A stretch of DNA of 64,000 bases from Odiellus spinosus (taxonomy: Eukaryota; Arthropoda; Arachnida; Opiliones; Phalangiidae). The position numbers and the translations under genes were made by a program. Shown piece by piece: positions 62,596-64,000 of this stretch. Every line of letters begins with the position of its first letter. The stretch's first letter is position 1. The notes below the pieces were generated by a model. That model worked only from the letters and a program-made list of their open reading frames with translations, was not told the origin of the DNA and did not search any database. The stretch covers positions 2,666,001 to 2,730,000 of the forward strand of contig OY987230.1 in assembly GCA_963920705.1 (NCBI GenBank). The letters are read 5' to 3'.

Positions 62596-64000
62596 GAATA
62601 TCAAAATAGTCAAATTTCAGATTTTCAAAATTCGCTTTTTGATATTAGATGTTTTTTGAATTGTCCATATTTTCCATGTTTTTCAACGGATTTTCCAAAA
62701 CTCTTGTTTTTTAGATAGACCAAAATTTGGTCTTTCGAGTGGTCTTAATTTTGTCTAAATCGCTTAAAAATAAAAAGTTTTGTGTCCATTTGAATCCAAT
62801 AATCTTGGATTTTTAAGCGTTTTTGCTTAATTTTAACCAATTTTATATTTGTCACAATTTTGCAATTTCGACAAAAACAAAGTCATTCGAAAGAGCAATT
62901 AATGGACAGTTTAAATAATCAGAGTTTTCAAAAATCCGTTGAAAAACATGGAAAATATGGACAATTCAAAAAACATCTAATATCAAAAAGCGAATTTTGA
63001 AAATCTGAAATTTGACTATTTTGATATTCTATGATTTCTTGAATTGGCCATATTTTTCTTGTTTTTCAACGGATTTTCCAAAACTATTGTTTTTTAGATA
63101 GACCAAAATTTGGTCTTTCGAGTGGTCTTAATTTTGTCTAAATCGCTTAAAATTCAAAAGTTTTGTGTCCATTTGAATCCAATAATCTTGGATTTTTAAG
63201 CGTTTTTGCTTAATTTTAACCAATTTTATATTTGTCACGTTTTGGCAATTTAGACAAAACCAAAGTCATTCGAAAGAGCAATTAATGGACAGTCTAAATA
63301 ATAAGAGTTTTCAAAAATCCGTTGAAAAACAAGAAAAATATGGCCAATTCAAGAAATCATAGAATATCAAAATAGTCAAATCAGATTTTCAAAATTCGCT
63401 TTTTGATATTAGATGTTTTTTGAATTGTCCATATTTTCCATGTTTTTCAACGGATTTTTGAAAACTCTTATTATTTAAACTGTCCATTAATTGCTCTTTC
63501 GAATGACTTTGGTTTTGTCTAAATTGCCAAAACGTGACAAATATAAAATTGGTTAAAATTAAGCAAAACCGCTTAAAAATCCAAGATTATTGGATTCAAA
63601 TGGACACAAAACTTTTGAATTTTAAGCGATTTAGACAAAATTAAGACCACTCGAAAGACCAAATTTTGGTCTATCTAAAAAACAATAGTTTTGGAAAATC
63701 CGTTGAAAAACAAGAAAAATATGGCCAATTCAAGAAATCATAGAATATCAAAATAGTCAAATTTCAGATTTTAAAAATTCGCTTTTTGATATTAGATGTT
63801 TTTTGAATTGTCCATATTTTCCATGTTTTTCAACGGATTTTCCAAAACTCTTGATTTTCAGATAGACCAATATTTGCTCTTTCGAGTGGTCTTAATTTTG
63901 TCTAAATCGCTTAAAAATCAAAAGTTTTGTGTCCATTTGAATCCAATAATCTTGGATTTTTAGGCGTTTTTGCTTAATTTTAACCAATTTTATATTTGTC
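62596..64000 (-). repeat. Start of another inverted block, mirror of 32148-33552
   Basis: From 62596 to the window end the best partner changes to the reverse complement of 32148-33552 (coordinate sum 96148). Shared variants: TAAAAATAAAAAGTTTTG (about 62768), TTGCAATTTCGAC (about 62854), AAATAATCAGAG (about 62923), a 3-base deletion in GTCAAATCAGATT (about 63376), AAAACCGCTTAAAAATCC (about 63566) and TTTTTAGGCGTTTTTGC (about 63956). The last matches CGCCTAAAA at 32183, just outside copy 1 of the 4,976-bp repeat, and not the equivalent site near 37159. The block probably continues beyond the window. Confidence 0.83.

Larger units (their letters stand above)
1..64000. repeat. Satellite DNA array of ~383-bp quasi-palindromic monomers
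   Basis: Every line of the window is the same repeat family. Distances between equivalent variant sites are multiples of 383 bp within a few bases (766, 1149, 1532, 1915, 2678, 3064, 4976), which gives about 167 monomers. Each monomer is arm X, junction D and arm Y, bounded by core C on both sides. Arms X and Y align as diverged inverted copies, both carrying TTTAGACAAAA, TCGAAAGA and AATCCGTTGAAAAACA in the same order. Monomers occur in both orientations, mostly alternating. I saw no inserted transposon, simple-sequence tract, RNA gene or supportable coding region. This organisation is typical of eukaryotic centromeric, pericentromeric or subtelomeric satellite, but the species and chromosomal position cannot be told from it. 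Confidence 0.97.

Noticed and set aside
1-64000. CRISPR array
   Set aside because: Repeats continue without unique spacers, the unit is about 383 bp, and units alternate in strand. There are no cas genes.
1-64000. Integron attC sites or MITE array
   Set aside because: The palindromic units are contiguous, with no cassettes, target-site duplications or unique DNA between them, and there is no integrase or transposase frame.
1-64000. tRNA, rRNA or small RNA genes
   Set aside because: No cloverleaf with T-loop GTTCRANNC-type sequence or rRNA-like segment was noticed; all sequence is accounted for by the satellite.
1-64000. Whole window as one perfect palindrome centred near 39650
   Set aside because: The two 14-kb arms mirror about that axis, but the 17.9-kb spacer consists mainly of the direct 4,976-bp repeat, and the regions outside the arms pair with other places, so the symmetry is partial.

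Overview
The whole 64 kb is one AT-rich satellite DNA array (hand count of the first 240 bases: 59 G+C, about 25%). I found no gene, RNA gene, transposon or other unique sequence. Uninterrupted tandem and inverted repetition with higher-order repeats points to eukaryotic heterochromatin (centromeric, pericentromeric or subtelomeric). The taxon cannot be told from the sequence.

The monomer is close to 383 bp, so about 167 monomers fill the window. Each is a diverged palindrome with four parts. A long arm X (about 202 bp, recognised by GGACAGTCTAAATAATAAGAG) and a shorter arm Y (about 181 bp, recognised by GGTCTATCTAAAAAACAA) are homologous to each other. They meet head to head at a small hairpin junction D (TCCAATAATCTTGGA). 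The outer ends of the arms meet the next monomer at a larger inverted-repeat core C, flanked by CCGTTGAAAAACA and its complement. Wherever I read it, D joins X to Y. At C any pair of arms can meet (X-X, Y-Y or X-Y). Monomers therefore lie in both orientations, mostly alternating, and D-to-D distances are 404, 362 or 383 bp.

Layout: 1-1430 irregular monomers; 1431-7046 a 7-monomer repeat (2,678 bp, 2.1 copies); 6500-10150 a 5-monomer duplication (1,915 bp); 10147-16274 two copies of an 8-monomer repeat (3,064 bp), each holding a doubled 3-monomer unit (1,149 bp); 16275-18130 a further copy of the preceding material; 18852-28076 six near-identical copies of a 4-monomer repeat (exactly 1,532 bp each); 32185-43180 2.2 copies of a 13-monomer repeat (4,976 bp); 51225-60449 six copies of the same 1,532-bp unit as at 18852-28076, reverse-complemented.

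The main finding is large-scale. About 14 kb at 16706-30690 recurs as a near-perfect reverse complement at 48611-62595 (position p pairs with 79301-p), including the complete six-copy array, its flanks and several rare variants. A 17.9-kb spacer lies between the arms. Two further inverted blocks (42945-44850 against 15690-17595, and 62596-64000 against 32148-33552) show the same process at other places. The array is thus palindromic at the level of hairpin, monomer, dimer and tens of kilobases. Repeat sizes and offsets come from aligning distinctive variants by eye. Edges inside the satellite are soft, and exact identities need a computed self-alignment.
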